Source of the DNA: Micrococcales bacterium
GTDB taxonomy: Bacteria; Actinomycetota; Actinomycetes; S36-B12; UBA10799
NCBI GenBank assembly: GCA_016703125.1
Contig: JADJCR010000004.1
Span: forward strand, 1 to 64,000
Direction: 5' to 3'
Length of the DNA: 64,000 bases
A program made the translations under genes and the position numbers. Within the stretch, counting starts at the first letter, position 1. Every line of letters starts with the position of its first letter. Of this stretch, positions 36,705 through 45,477 are shown one piece after another. The notes beneath the pieces were generated by a model, which had not been told where the DNA came from, ran no database searches, and saw nothing but the letters and a program-made list of their open reading frames with translations.

Positions 36705-38024
36705 ATGAGCGATGAGTTGGCCTGCGGGTGGTGCGGATCCCGGGTGCTGCGCCACGTCCTCTACGGATATCCCGTCGTGCTACGGCGAACCCCGGCGATG
36801 CGCCTCGGCGGGTGCGTGATCGACGAGGGTGCGTGGGACCGCGAGTGCCTCACCTGCGGACAGCGCAACTACTTCATGGACGACGGCACCTCCGCCTGGA
36901 CGACCCCAGGGGCGCAGGGGACCGGAGTGGCAACAGCCGTGCAGCAGTACGCCGCGCAGGCGCGCGAGACCCTCGACACCTCGCAGGCTCCGGTGATCTC
37001 CTACGCCGGCCTGTGGCTGCTTCTGGCCTCGCTGGCACCCGTGGCCACCGATGTCCCAGCCATCAGCCGGATTCTCGGCTACACCCCCGACGAGGCGAAA
37101 TTGCAGGTGGACCGCCTGCTGAGCGCGGCGCATCCGACGGTCGGCGCGGCGATCGGCGGCTGGCTGGCGGACTGGGTGCGGCTCGTTGAGCCACTTCCGA
37201 TCGACCTCGAAGGACTGCCGTCACAGGCGGACCTCGATCGATGGGCGGCGACCGAGACGCGGGGACTGATCGCACGGTTTCCGCTCGAGGTGACACCCGA
37301 AACGATGCTGCTGCTCGCGTCGGCACTGGTGCTGACGCCCAAGTGGCTGGCCGAGCTGGCCGTCGACGACGACGGCATGCTCCTGCTCGAGCACGGCGAT
37401 GTGCTGCAGGCCATCGTCGCCACGCGGGCCGCCGGCCTCGTCGCCGTGGCCAAGCCCTTCACCGAGGATGGCATCGATGTGATCAGCGTGATCGCCGCGC
37501 CTGACGTCGGCGCGCCGGACGTCTGGGCCGCGGTGGACGAGGTGGTGCAGCAGTTGAACTCCGGCGATCTGTGGAACCACGAAACACCCGGTGAGTACCT
37601 GACCGATGGTCATGCCTGGAGGGTCGCCGACCGGGTCCGGACCTACGTGGACGCCGACGCGCCAGCGGATGGCGCGCAGCGGTGGCTGAGCAGGCTTCCC
37701 GTGTGGTCCGCAGACGCCACCCACGACCTGCTGGACGCTCCCGGTGTCGCCGAGATCACCGCCCCGGTCGCAGCGCGACTGCCCGAAGAGTCCGACATCA
37801 GGTGCGTGCAAGCCGCCACAGCAAAGTACGACGAGAACGGGTTCAGCGCCGCGGCGGTCACCGCCATGGGCTTCCGCGCGACCGGCATGCCGCACTTCGT
37901 CGACCGCACTGTGCGGCAGGTTGAGGTCACGTACGACAGGCCGCACGCGGTGATCGCGATCGCGCGGGGAGGGCTGTGGGAGGGGGTGCCACTTTTCCAC
38001 GCATGGGTGACGCCGCATCCGTGA
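36705..38024 (+). CDS. Zinc-ribbon plus serpin-like fusion protein
   Basis: 439 aa. Residues 7-51 form a zinc ribbon: C7-x2-C10, C37, C48-x2-C51, with the YGYP and LGGCVID turns of a common small zinc-ribbon family. From about 100 the sequence follows serpin order: VISYAGLWLLLASLAP, LDRWAATETRGLIARFPL, ETMLLLASALVLTPKW, then ENGFSAAAVTAMGFRATGMP where a reactive-centre loop would be, and the C-terminal strands VEVTYDRPHAVIAIA and VPLFHAWVTP. No signal peptide, so an intracellular serpin-like protein. The loop lacks the classic E-G-T-E-A-x hinge exactly, so inhibition is uncertain. Confidence 0.6.
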   Translation: MSDELACGWCGSRVLRHVLYGYPVVLRRTPAMRLGGCVIDEGAWDRECLTCGQRNYFMDDGTSAWTTPGAQGTGVATAVQQYAAQARETLDTSQAPVISYAGLWLLLASLAPVATDVPAISRILGYTPDEAKLQVDRLLSAAHPTVGAAIGGWLADWVRLVEPLPIDLEGLPSQADLDRWAATETRGLIARFPLEVTPETMLLLASALVLTPKWLAELAVDDDGMLLLEHGDVLQAIVATRAAGLVAVAKPFTEDGIDVISVIAAPDVGAPDVWAAVDEVVQQLNSGDLWNHETPGEYLTDGHAWRVADRVRTYVDADAPADGAQRWLSRLPVWSADATHDLLDAPGVAEITAPVAARLPEESDIRCVQAATAKYDENGFSAAAVTAMGFRATGMPHFVDRTVRQVEVTYDRPHAVIAIARGGLWEGVPLFHAWVTPHP

Positions 38025-38027
38025 GGC

Positions 38028-38981
38028 TCATTCTTCGAGGGCCAACAGGCGGCCGTACCGGTTGTCCGCGGGGTGGTCGTACCGCCGGTCCGGGCCGCGC
38101 AGACCCATCCGCTCCCCCGACGCCACATCGATGAGTCCGGGGCCGTCGGTCCCAGCCCTGACGCGGTAGCGGCCGTCGACCTTCAGCCCCACGTTCACAG
38201 CGCCGTCCCCGCACGTGTCGCAGCCGACATCACCCAACCGGTTCGAGCGGTTGGCCGTCCAGCGGGCCGCCGCCGTGATGGACCGGCTGACCCACGGTCC
38301 GCCGTACAGGCGGCACAACTGCCCGCACCCGGCGCCCGGGATCAGTGGGCAGGGCAGCACCGCACGGGTCAGCGCCGCCGGACGCGAGGAGATCACCGTG
38401 CCGGTCGCCACCTCCATGACGTCGAGGGTCCCTTGCCCCGGGCCGACCCGCCACGCCACAAGGTAGGGCTGGTCGGTGACCCGCGCCTGCTCGAATGCGG
38501 CCGCAGGATCAGCAGCAACCATCTGATCGGTCCAGCGCAATGCGGCGTCCATCGCGCCGACCACCCGCCAGCCCGGCGGAGCCGGCCACCGGAATTCCTC
38601 GGTGGGATGTCCTTCGACCCGGCCGGTCAGACTGACGAAGGCCACCTCGGCGGCGATCGGGCACGGCGCGGCCACAGGACGGGAGACCGGGGCGAGCCGG
38701 TACCGCACGCCAGCGTGCCGCAGGACGATCGCCTGGGTCGCGAACTCGGCCCTCACGAGGTCGTCGGGGACTGCCGCCAGAGCGACCCAGCGTTCGTGGC
38801 ACCGGTTGCGGCCGAAGTCGGGTTCGAGGCCGGCGTCGGCCAGGTGGCGCACATAGTCCTCCGCCTGCCGACCAGCATGTTCCAGCAGCCACTGCCAGGA
38901 GCGGATGTGCGGCCCCGGCGCCGGTTCGGCCGGCACGTGTGCGTCGAAACCCGCGGCGAGCGGAATGTGAAAAGCGTCCAT
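38028..38981 (-). CDS. Hypothetical protein, 317 aa
   Basis: Not recognised. ATG 38981 follows AAGGGGTG. Trp- and Arg-rich, cytoplasmic; notable segments are RNRCHERWVALAAVPDD, PGAGCGQLCRLYGGPW and a CDTCGDG turn. Ends 3 bp after the convergent serpin-like gene. Confidence 0.55.
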   Translation of the reverse strand: MDAFHIPLAAGFDAHVPAEPAPGPHIRSWQWLLEHAGRQAEDYVRHLADAGLEPDFGRNRCHERWVALAAVPDDLVRAEFATQAIVLRHAGVRYRLAPVSRPVAAPCPIAAEVAFVSLTGRVEGHPTEEFRWPAPPGWRVVGAMDAALRWTDQMVAADPAAAFEQARVTDQPYLVAWRVGPGQGTLDVMEVATGTVISSRPAALTRAVLPCPLIPGAGCGQLCRLYGGPWVSRSITAAARWTANRSNRLGDVGCDTCGDGAVNVGLKVDGRYRVRAGTDGPGLIDVASGERMGLRGPDRRYDHPADNRYGRLLALEE

Positions 38982-39209
38982 GAGTCACCCCTTGCTGCGC
39001 GTGCCCGCGGGAGGTCCGCGGACCAGGTGGTCACCCGGGGCACCGTGCCAGCAGCGCGGTTGCCGGAGCAGCCAGCCGGGGCTTATCGCCGCTCACTCGT
39101 CACCTACGACGACTGTAAGACGCGGGTATGACAACTGGTCGCCGTGATGACCCTCGGCGATCACCGAAAGGCCCACCGCCTCCACTACAGTGCGCGACAG
39201 GAGGCATCC

Positions 39210-40766
39210 ATGGCCGAGCAGGCGACCAAGAAGAAGTTCGAATTCCCCTCCGCGGTCACCACCCTGGCGATCGTCACCGTCCTGGTGTGGGTGGTCGCGC
39301 TGTTCATCCCCGCGGGCCGGTATCAGCTCGATCCGGACGGCAGCCCGATGCCCGGCACCTACGAGCAGGTCCCCTCGCCGCTGACGTTCTGGGAGTCGGT
39401 CCAGCAGTTGGTGCTGGCGCCGGTGAACGGCATCTACGGGCTGCTGAACTTCGAGACCGACGTGGTGGACACCGAGACTGTGGGCCGGATGTTCGGCCAG
39501 GTCGGGGTCATCGTCTTCATCATGGCGATCGGCGCGTTCATCTCGGTGTCGTTCCACACCCGCAGCCTCGAGGTCGCGGTAGCCCAACTGGCCAACCGCC
39601 TGCGCAGTAAGGGCTGGCTGCTCATCACCGCGGTGATGGTGCTGTTCTCCGTGCTGGGTTCCACCATGGGTTTCTCGGTCGAGACGCTGGGCTTCTACGC
39701 ACTGTTCATCCCGCTGATGGCCGCGCTCGGGTACGACCGTATGACGACCGCCGGCATGATCATCCTCGGTGCACTGGCCGGGGTGATGGGGGCGACGGTG
39801 AACCCCTTCTCGATAGGGGTCGCCGCCGGTGAGGCCGGCGTGAGCATCGGTGACGGCATCGTTCTGAGATTTCTGCTGTGGGTCCTCATCACAGGGATGT
39901 GCGTGGGCTGGGTCCTGCGGTACGCCAATCGGGTGCGCAGGGATCCGGAGGCGTCACTGGTCGGGTGGGAGGACCCCGAGGACGAGACAGCGACTGACGA
40001 GGCTGCCGACGACGTCGAGCACGGGCAGGTGGCCGCAACGCTGACGGGCACCCAGAAGTGGGTGTTGGTCATCACGGTGGCGGCCTTCGCCTTGATGATC
40101 TTCGCCGTGATCCCCTGGTCGAGCCTGTTCGGGTCGACCACCGGGCCCGCCGACTACCTCTACCAGCACGAGACCCTGACCGAGCCGTACTGGTTCGAGC
40201 TGAACTGGTGGTTCCCGCAACTGGCGATGCTGTTCATCATCGCGTCCGTGATCGTGGGGGTCGTGGCACGCATGCGCGAGAAGGAGATCGTGCGACTGAT
40301 CGCCGTGGGGGCCTCCGACATGATGGGGCCGGCGCTGGTCGTCCTGCTCGCCGGCGGCGTGTCGGTGATCATGAATAACACCCAGACGCTGGCCACGATC
40401 CTGAACTCCATGGAAAGCCTGATCTCCGACGCCTCGGCCGGGGTCTTCTCGATCATCACGGTGATCGTGAATATCCCGCTGGCGTTCCTGATCCCGTCGA
40501 GCTCCGGACACGCGGCCCTGGCGATGCCGCTGCTCGCGCCACTGGCCGACTTCGCCGGCGTGTCCCGCTCCACCACGATCACTGCCTGGATCATGGGGCA
40601 CGGGCTCACCCTGATGTGGTCGCCGACCAGCGTGGTCCTGGTCGGCGGGCTCGCGATCGCCAGGGTGGGCTACGACAAGTACCTGCGGTTCGCCTGGCCG
40701 CTGCTGGTCGGGCTGTTCGTGGTCACGGCCGGGGTGGTCGCCGCCGCGGCAGCGCTGGGTCGCTGA
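39210..40766 (+). CDS. YfcC-family transporter (ArcD/dicarboxylate type)
   Basis: 518 aa with about 12 membrane helices. It begins FEFPSAVTTLAIVTVLVWVV, ALFIPAGRY, a YfcC/ArsB-NhaD superfamily start, with VMGATVNPFSIGVA, GGVSVIMNNTQTLATIL, FLIPSSSGHAALAMPLLAPL and MWSPTSVVLVGGLA as transport motifs. Substrate (amino acid or dicarboxylate) cannot be fixed. ATG 39210 follows AGGAGG. An acidic cytoplasmic loop lies near residues 250-275. Confidence 0.85.
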   Translation: MAEQATKKKFEFPSAVTTLAIVTVLVWVVALFIPAGRYQLDPDGSPMPGTYEQVPSPLTFWESVQQLVLAPVNGIYGLLNFETDVVDTETVGRMFGQVGVIVFIMAIGAFISVSFHTRSLEVAVAQLANRLRSKGWLLITAVMVLFSVLGSTMGFSVETLGFYALFIPLMAALGYDRMTTAGMIILGALAGVMGATVNPFSIGVAAGEAGVSIGDGIVLRFLLWVLITGMCVGWVLRYANRVRRDPEASLVGWEDPEDETATDEAADDVEHGQVAATLTGTQKWVLVITVAAFALMIFAVIPWSSLFGSTTGPADYLYQHETLTEPYWFELNWWFPQLAMLFIIASVIVGVVARMREKEIVRLIAVGASDMMGPALVVLLAGGVSVIMNNTQTLATILNSMESLISDASAGVFSIITVIVNIPLAFLIPSSSGHAALAMPLLAPLADFAGVSRSTTITAWIMGHGLTLMWSPTSVVLVGGLAIARVGYDKYLRFAWPLLVGLFVVTAGVVAAAAALGR

Positions 40767-40776
40767 AGCTGACTCC

Positions 40777-41181
40777 ATGCCCGCACGCTTGCGACCCGCC
40801 GACGTCATCGACGTGTTCGTCTACGTCGTCGTCCTCAACCTGGCCGTCGAGTACGTCCCCTCGGTCATCTCGGAGACCTTCACCCTGTCGCTTCTCACCG
40901 CGGTGCTGATGAAGGTCGTCCTGGAGGTGGTGGTCGCACTCAAGAACCGCGTGAAGGGCCGGTTCCGCGCCGCCACCAGCCCGGCGGGCAAGGTTGCAGC
41001 CCTGCTGTTGCTGTGGCTGCTGCTGGTGGGCAGCAAGTTCGTGGTCCTTGAGTCCGTGGACCTGGTCTTCGGCGATGCGGTGAGCCTGGGCGACTTCTGG
41101 TCGGTCACCGGGCTCATCATCGTGCTGCTGCTGGCCCGAGAGGGTGTGCGACGCCTGATCGAGGATGATCCCTACCCGTAG
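40777..41181 (+). CDS. Small membrane protein, 134 aa
   Basis: Four hydrophobic segments (VFVYVVVLNLAVEYV, LLTAVLMKVVLEVVVAL, AALLLLWLLLVGSKF, TGLIIVLLLA). Function unknown. It follows the transporter by 10 bp on the same strand and may be co-transcribed. Its last 10 bp overlap the convergent ligase gene. Confidence 0.65.
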   Translation: MPARLRPADVIDVFVYVVVLNLAVEYVPSVISETFTLSLLTAVLMKVVLEVVVALKNRVKGRFRAATSPAGKVAALLLLWLLLVGSKFVVLESVDLVFGDAVSLGDFWSVTGLIIVLLLAREGVRRLIEDDPYP

Positions 41182-42954
41182 ATCGCCTCGATGTCCAGCA
41201 CGTGGTCCTGCTCGACCACCTTGCGCTTGAGCTTCTGAGTGGGCGTCAGGTGGCCGGAGTCCTCGGAGAAGGACGTCTCCAGCAGTTGCCACGAGCGGAT
41301 CGACTCGGCCTTCGAGACGGCTGCATTCGCATCGTCCACCGCTGCTTGGATCTCTGCCCGCAGGTCGGGGTCGTCGCGCAGTTCGGCGGCAGTCCGGCCG
41401 GGCTTGTCATGCGCGGCCGCCCACGCGGACAAGGCGTCGGGATCCAGGGTGATCAAGGCGCCGATGAAGGCCCGGCCCTCGCCGACCACCATGGTCGGGC
41501 CGATCAGGTTGTGCGCCTGCATGCGGTCCTCGAGCACCGGACGGCGCGACGTTCTTCCCGCCCGCAGTCACGATGATCTCCTTCTTACGGCCAGTGATCC
41601 GCAGGAAGCCATCATGATCCAGCGCACCGATGTCGCCGGTGCGGAACCAGCCGTCGGCGTCGATGGCGTCAGCAGTCGCTTCCGGGTGGTGGTGGTAGCC
41701 GGCCATGACGTGCGGCCCCCGCAACCAGATCTCGCCGTCGTCGGCGATCCGCACCGCGGTGCCCGGCATGGGTTGACCCACCGTGCCGATCCGCGAGTTC
41801 TCGGCGCGGTTGAAGGTTCCCGAGGCGGTCGTCTCCGTCAGCCCGTACCCCTCCATGACGGTCACGCCGATGCCTGCGTAGAAGTATCCGAGCCGCTCAC
41901 CGAGGCTGGCGCCGCCGGTGATCGCGAAGCGCAGATGGCCGCCCATCGCCTCGTGCATCTTGCTGTACAACAACCGGGAGAACAGCGCGTGCTGGGCGCG
42001 CAGCCAGAGCGACGGCTTGCTCTCCCGGATGGCCCGTCCGTAGTCGATCGCCACCTTCGCCGCGCGCTCGAAGATCCCGCCCTTGCCCGCTGCGTGCGCC
42101 TTCTGCTGCGAGCCGTTGAAGATCTTCTCGAAGATGCGCGGAACGCCGACCAGGAACGTGGGACGCACGGTGAGCATGTCAGCTTGCAACTGCTTGGGCA
42201 CCGGGCAGTGCGCAACCTGCATGCCACCCAGCGCGCAGTACACCTGGGCGCCACGGCCCAGCACGTGTGCCAACGGCAGGAACAGCACGGTCCTCGCTCC
42301 CGGTTGCTGCACCACGGGCCCGGTTGTGGCCACCAGGGTGCGGACCACGAACATCAGGTTCTCGTGGGTCAGGACGCACCCCTTCGGCCGGCCGGTGGTA
42401 CCCGACGTGTAGACGATGGTGGCGATGTCCTGCGCGGAAGCGTCCGACAGGCGCTGCTCGAGGACGGCGTCCTCCACACCGGCGCCTTCGGCGGCCAGCG
42501 CCGCGAGCAGATCCTCGTCGATGCGCCACATCGGCGGCGGGTTGGCGCCCTGCAGCACCCGGTCCGCCGACGCAGACGAGTCGACGGCAATGGCCACCGC
42601 ACCGCTGTCGGCGAGGATCCACTCGATCTGCTCGGCCGACGAGGAGTCGTAGATGGGCACTGCGAAGGAGCCGATGGACCACAAGGCGAAGTCGAGAACG
42701 GTCCACTCGTAACTCGTGGGCGACAGGATGGCCACGGGAGCCCCCGCTGCGATCCCCCTGGCGACCAGGCCCCTCGCGACGGCACGGACCTGGTCGTCGA
42801 ACTGCTTGGCGGTCACATCTGTCCAGCCGTCGCCGGATCGCACGAGGTACATCGGCCGGTCGGGCCGGGTGCGGGCGTTCTGCGCGGGGATACTCCCCGC
42901 CGTCCCGGTGATGGGTAGTTCGACTTCCGCAGGGATTTCGAGGTCGCGGGACAT
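41172..42954 (-). pseudogene. Long-chain acyl-CoA synthetase (FadD/AMP-binding), one frameshift
   Basis: ATP-dependent acyl-CoA ligase. The AMP signature is YTSGTTGRPKGCVLTHENL; other motifs are FLPLAHVLGRG, EGYGLTETTA, WFRTGDIGALDHDGFL and GRKKEIIVTAGGKNVAP. Just after that, near 41560, a one-base shift occurs and the C-terminal domain continues as VLEDRMQAHNLIGPTMVVGE and LTPTQKLKRKVV with the invariant Lys. Rejoined length is about 594 aa, normal. It lies 60 bp downstream of an acyl-CoA dehydrogenase gene on the same strand, consistent with fatty-acid activation and beta-oxidation. Only one indel, so likely functional in the cell. Confidence 0.85.
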
Positions 42955-43014
42955 GTCCCACCTTTCAGCGTCGGATAACTCCAGAGTAGTCCGCCGCTGC
43001 CTCGAGGAGCCCGC

Positions 43015-44277
43015 CTAACGGTGCAGCCGCTGTTTAGCCAACTCCAGCTTCGCGACGACGCCGAGATGCACCTCGTCCGGTCCGTCGGCCAGGCGCAGGG
43101 CACGGGCCTGCGTCCACGCCGCCGCCAGCGGGAAGTCGTCACTCATGCCGCCCCCGCCGTGCATCTGCATCGCGAAGTCGATGACCTCCTGCGCCATCCG
43201 CGGGGCCGCCACCTTGATCTGGCTGATCTCGCTCAGCGCTCCCATCGGTCCGTAGGTGTCGAGTCGCCACGCAGCGTTGAGGACGAGCAACCGCGTCGAG
43301 TCGATGGCGATCCTCGCTTGCGCGATGCGTTCGCGGTTGCCCCCGAGGTTCACCAGCGGCTTGCCGAACGCCACGCGCTCCTTGCCCCGCTGACACGCCA
43401 ACTCCAGCGCCCGCTCCGCCAGGCCGATCAGGCGCATGCAGTGGTGCACGCGGCCCGGCCCGAGCCGGCCCTGGGCGATCTCGAACGCGCGGCCCTCGCC
43501 GAGCAGGATGTTGGAGGCCGGGACCCGCACGTCGCTGAACAGCACCTCGCCGTGACCGATCGGCTCGTCGTACTGGCCCATCGCGGTGAGCATCCGCACG
43601 ATCTGCACGCCCGGGGTGTCGCGGGGCACGAGCACCATGGTGTGGCGGTGGTGCCGGTCGGCATCGGGGTCGCCGGAGTCACCCATGAACACGAACACCT
43701 CGCAGTCCGGGTGGCCGGCACCGGAGGTCCACCACTTGCGGCCGTTGATGACCACCTCGTCGCCGTCGACCACCGCGGTGGCGGTCATGTTGGTGGCGTC
43801 AGAGGAGGCCACGTCCGGTTCGGTCATCGCGTACCCGGAGCGGATGCGCCCGTCGAGCAACGGCTCGAGCCACTGCTGCTGCTGCTCCGGCGTGCCGTAG
43901 CGCAGCAGCACCTCCATGTTCCCGGTGTCGGGGGCGTTGCAGTTGAAGATCAGCGGGGCGAGGAACGACCGGCCCATCTGCTCGGCCACCGGCGCGTAGT
44001 CGATGTTGGACAGCCCCGTGTCGCCGTCAGTGCCGAAGCGTTCGGCGTAGTCCCCCTCGTGGTCGGCGGGCAGCCACAGGTTCCACAGCCCCCGCAGCCG
44101 CGCCTCGGCCCGCAGACCGTCGACCAGCGGCAGCGGCTGCCAGGAGTCCCCGCCGCTCTCGCGGATGCCCCGGATCTGTGCGTGGTACTCCTCCTCGACC
44201 GGTGCGACCTCGTGGTCGATGAAGGCGCGGACCCGGGCGGTGAGATCGGCGGCACGGGCAGAGGGTTCGAAATCCAT
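43015..44277 (-). CDS. Acyl-CoA dehydrogenase (ACAD10/11-like)
   Basis: FAD-dependent dehydrogenase of acyl-CoA substrates, 420 aa. Visible: GLWNLWLPADHEGDYAERFG, YAMTEPDVASSDATNMTATA, INGRKWWTSGAGHPDCEVFV, VHHCMRLIGLAERALELACQ, MQMHGGGGMSDDFPLA. The N-terminal RGIRESGGDSW and WWTSGA features place it in the ACAD10/11-like group. ATG 44277 with TAGCGT 7 nt upstream; the gene begins just after the stop of the membrane gene at 44297. Confidence 0.9.
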   Translation of the reverse strand: MDFEPSARAADLTARVRAFIDHEVAPVEEEYHAQIRGIRESGGDSWQPLPLVDGLRAEARLRGLWNLWLPADHEGDYAERFGTDGDTGLSNIDYAPVAEQMGRSFLAPLIFNCNAPDTGNMEVLLRYGTPEQQQQWLEPLLDGRIRSGYAMTEPDVASSDATNMTATAVVDGDEVVINGRKWWTSGAGHPDCEVFVFMGDSGDPDADRHHRHTMVLVPRDTPGVQIVRMLTAMGQYDEPIGHGEVLFSDVRVPASNILLGEGRAFEIAQGRLGPGRVHHCMRLIGLAERALELACQRGKERVAFGKPLVNLGGNRERIAQARIAIDSTRLLVLNAAWRLDTYGPMGALSEISQIKVAAPRMAQEVIDFAMQMHGGGGMSDDFPLAAAWTQARALRLADGPDEVHLGVVAKLELAKQRLHR

Positions 44278-44284
44278 GTCCCTG

Positions 44285-44290
44285 ACGCTA
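44285..44290 (-). promoter_or_regulatory. -10 box TAGCGT of a leaderless promoter
   Basis: Minus-strand TAGCGT is 7 nt before ATG 44277 of the acyl-CoA dehydrogenase gene. Confidence 0.45.
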
Positions 44291-44296
44291 CGCCGC

Positions 44297-44917
44297 CTAC
44301 ATCCATCCCAAGGCGACGAACACCACAAGCATGACCGCGTCGATGGCGAAGAGCGTCCCGATTAACCGGATCTGCTTGCGTGGCGGCCAGTCGTAGGCGA
44401 GGAACGCCGCGAGGAAGAACGGGATGTAGACGAGAACGAACACCGGCAATGGTCCCCACCACGGATAGACCCACACAAATGCGGGGGTCATGGCCAGGAA
44501 GATCTCGAATACTGCGAAGAACGCCGCCCAGCCGATCGCGAAGGCCCAGCGGTTGGGGATGCCGAGGATCTTCATCCGCGGATCCGCCGGCAGGAACTTG
44601 CTGGCCACCAAGCCCGCGACCGAGAACATCAGGCTCAGTTCCACACCCACACCGACGAGCAGCAGGAAGGCGGTGCCGGTCGGGACGGTCCACAGCGCGT
44701 GGCCGGAGAAATGCTGGACGAGCGCGTTGCCGATCTCAACGAACCAGTGCACGCCGTACAGCGCGAGACCGGCGGCGATCCCCTTGTAGTTCCGGTTGGC
44801 GTACTCATTGCCGTACACGTACATGGCCAGCGCGAGCATCGGGATGACGTACCACTGGAAGACGTCGCCGTTGCGCAGCAGTTCGAGCGCCTGCGCGGTG
44901 GCTTCGGGGTTGTTCAT
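44297..44917 (-). CDS. Integral membrane protein, 206 aa
   Basis: Five to six hydrophobic helices, for example VIPMLALAMYVYGNEYANRN, LLLVGVGVELSLMFSVAGLV, FAIGWAAFFAVFEIFLAMTP and VLVYIPFFLAAFLAYDWPPR. Function not recognised. Upstream of the acyl-CoA dehydrogenase gene on the same strand. CAGGCT lies 6 nt before ATG 44917. Confidence 0.65.
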   Translation of the reverse strand: MNNPEATAQALELLRNGDVFQWYVIPMLALAMYVYGNEYANRNYKGIAAGLALYGVHWFVEIGNALVQHFSGHALWTVPTGTAFLLLVGVGVELSLMFSVAGLVASKFLPADPRMKILGIPNRWAFAIGWAAFFAVFEIFLAMTPAFVWVYPWWGPLPVFVLVYIPFFLAAFLAYDWPPRKQIRLIGTLFAIDAVMLVVFVALGWM

Positions 44918-45000
44918 GTTCCCAGCCTGGCGGTTGCCCCCGGGTTGGCTCGACCCGCCGCGCCGGGACAGCCCCAGCCGCGGCCGGGCGGTCCGGCCCC

Positions 45001-45430
45001 CACCTAGCGGTAACTCCCCCGCCTTGAGAACGCGCGCACCCCCGGGCGACCCACCAAGCGCCGGACCGGCCTCCAGCTACAGCCGGGAGAGACACCTACA
45101 CCCGGGAGTGATCCAACCGGTCCCTTTCGCTCCCACCTAGCCGTAACTCCCCCGCCTTGAGAACGCGCGCACCCCCGGGCGACCCACCAAGCGCCGGGCC
45201 GCCCCAGCCGCAGCCGGGAGACCCTACCCCGGGAGCATCCACCGGTCCCTCCCCACCTAGCCGTAACTCCCCCGCCTTGAGACCGCGCACCCCGGGCGAC
45301 CCACCAAGCGCCGGGGCCGCCCCAGCCGCAGCCAACCGGTCACTTTCGCCCCACCTAGCCGTAACTCCCCGCCTTGAGAACGCGCACCCGGGCCCGCCCC
45401 AACAAGCAACCGGTCCCTTTCGCTGCCCGC
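45001..45430. repeat. Four-copy degenerate tandem repeat
   Basis: Units start with CACCTAGCSGTAACTCCCC at 45001, 45134, 45254 and 45352 (periods 133, 120, 98 bp), each followed by GCCTTGAGAACGCGC, CACCAAGCGCC and an ACCGGTCCCTTTCGC end. A partial unit precedes it from about 44955. Later units are shorter by internal deletions. No coding potential is convincing; it fills the gap between a membrane gene (-) and HMG-CoA reductase (+). Confidence 0.75.
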
Positions 45431-45464
45431 CAGAGCCAACCCTCCCGCCTGCAGCACCCGCGAC

Positions 45465-45470
45465 TACCCT
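45465..45470 (+). promoter_or_regulatory. -10 box TACCCT of a leaderless promoter
   Basis: TACCCT is 7 nt before ATG 45478 of the HMG-CoA reductase gene, right after the tandem repeat. Confidence 0.4.
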
Positions 45471-45477
45471 CGTCCCC

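Noticed and set aside
38633..38650. GACTGACGAAGGCCACC as a further repeat module
   Set aside because: It is a single module inside a coding gene, without partners at the required spacing.
43021..44334. 437-codon plus frame opposite the acyl-CoA dehydrogenase
   Set aside because: Pure antisense shadow rich in H, R and V with no motif.
45001..45430. CRISPR array
   Set aside because: Units are 98-133 bp and joined with no unique spacers; no cas genes nearby.
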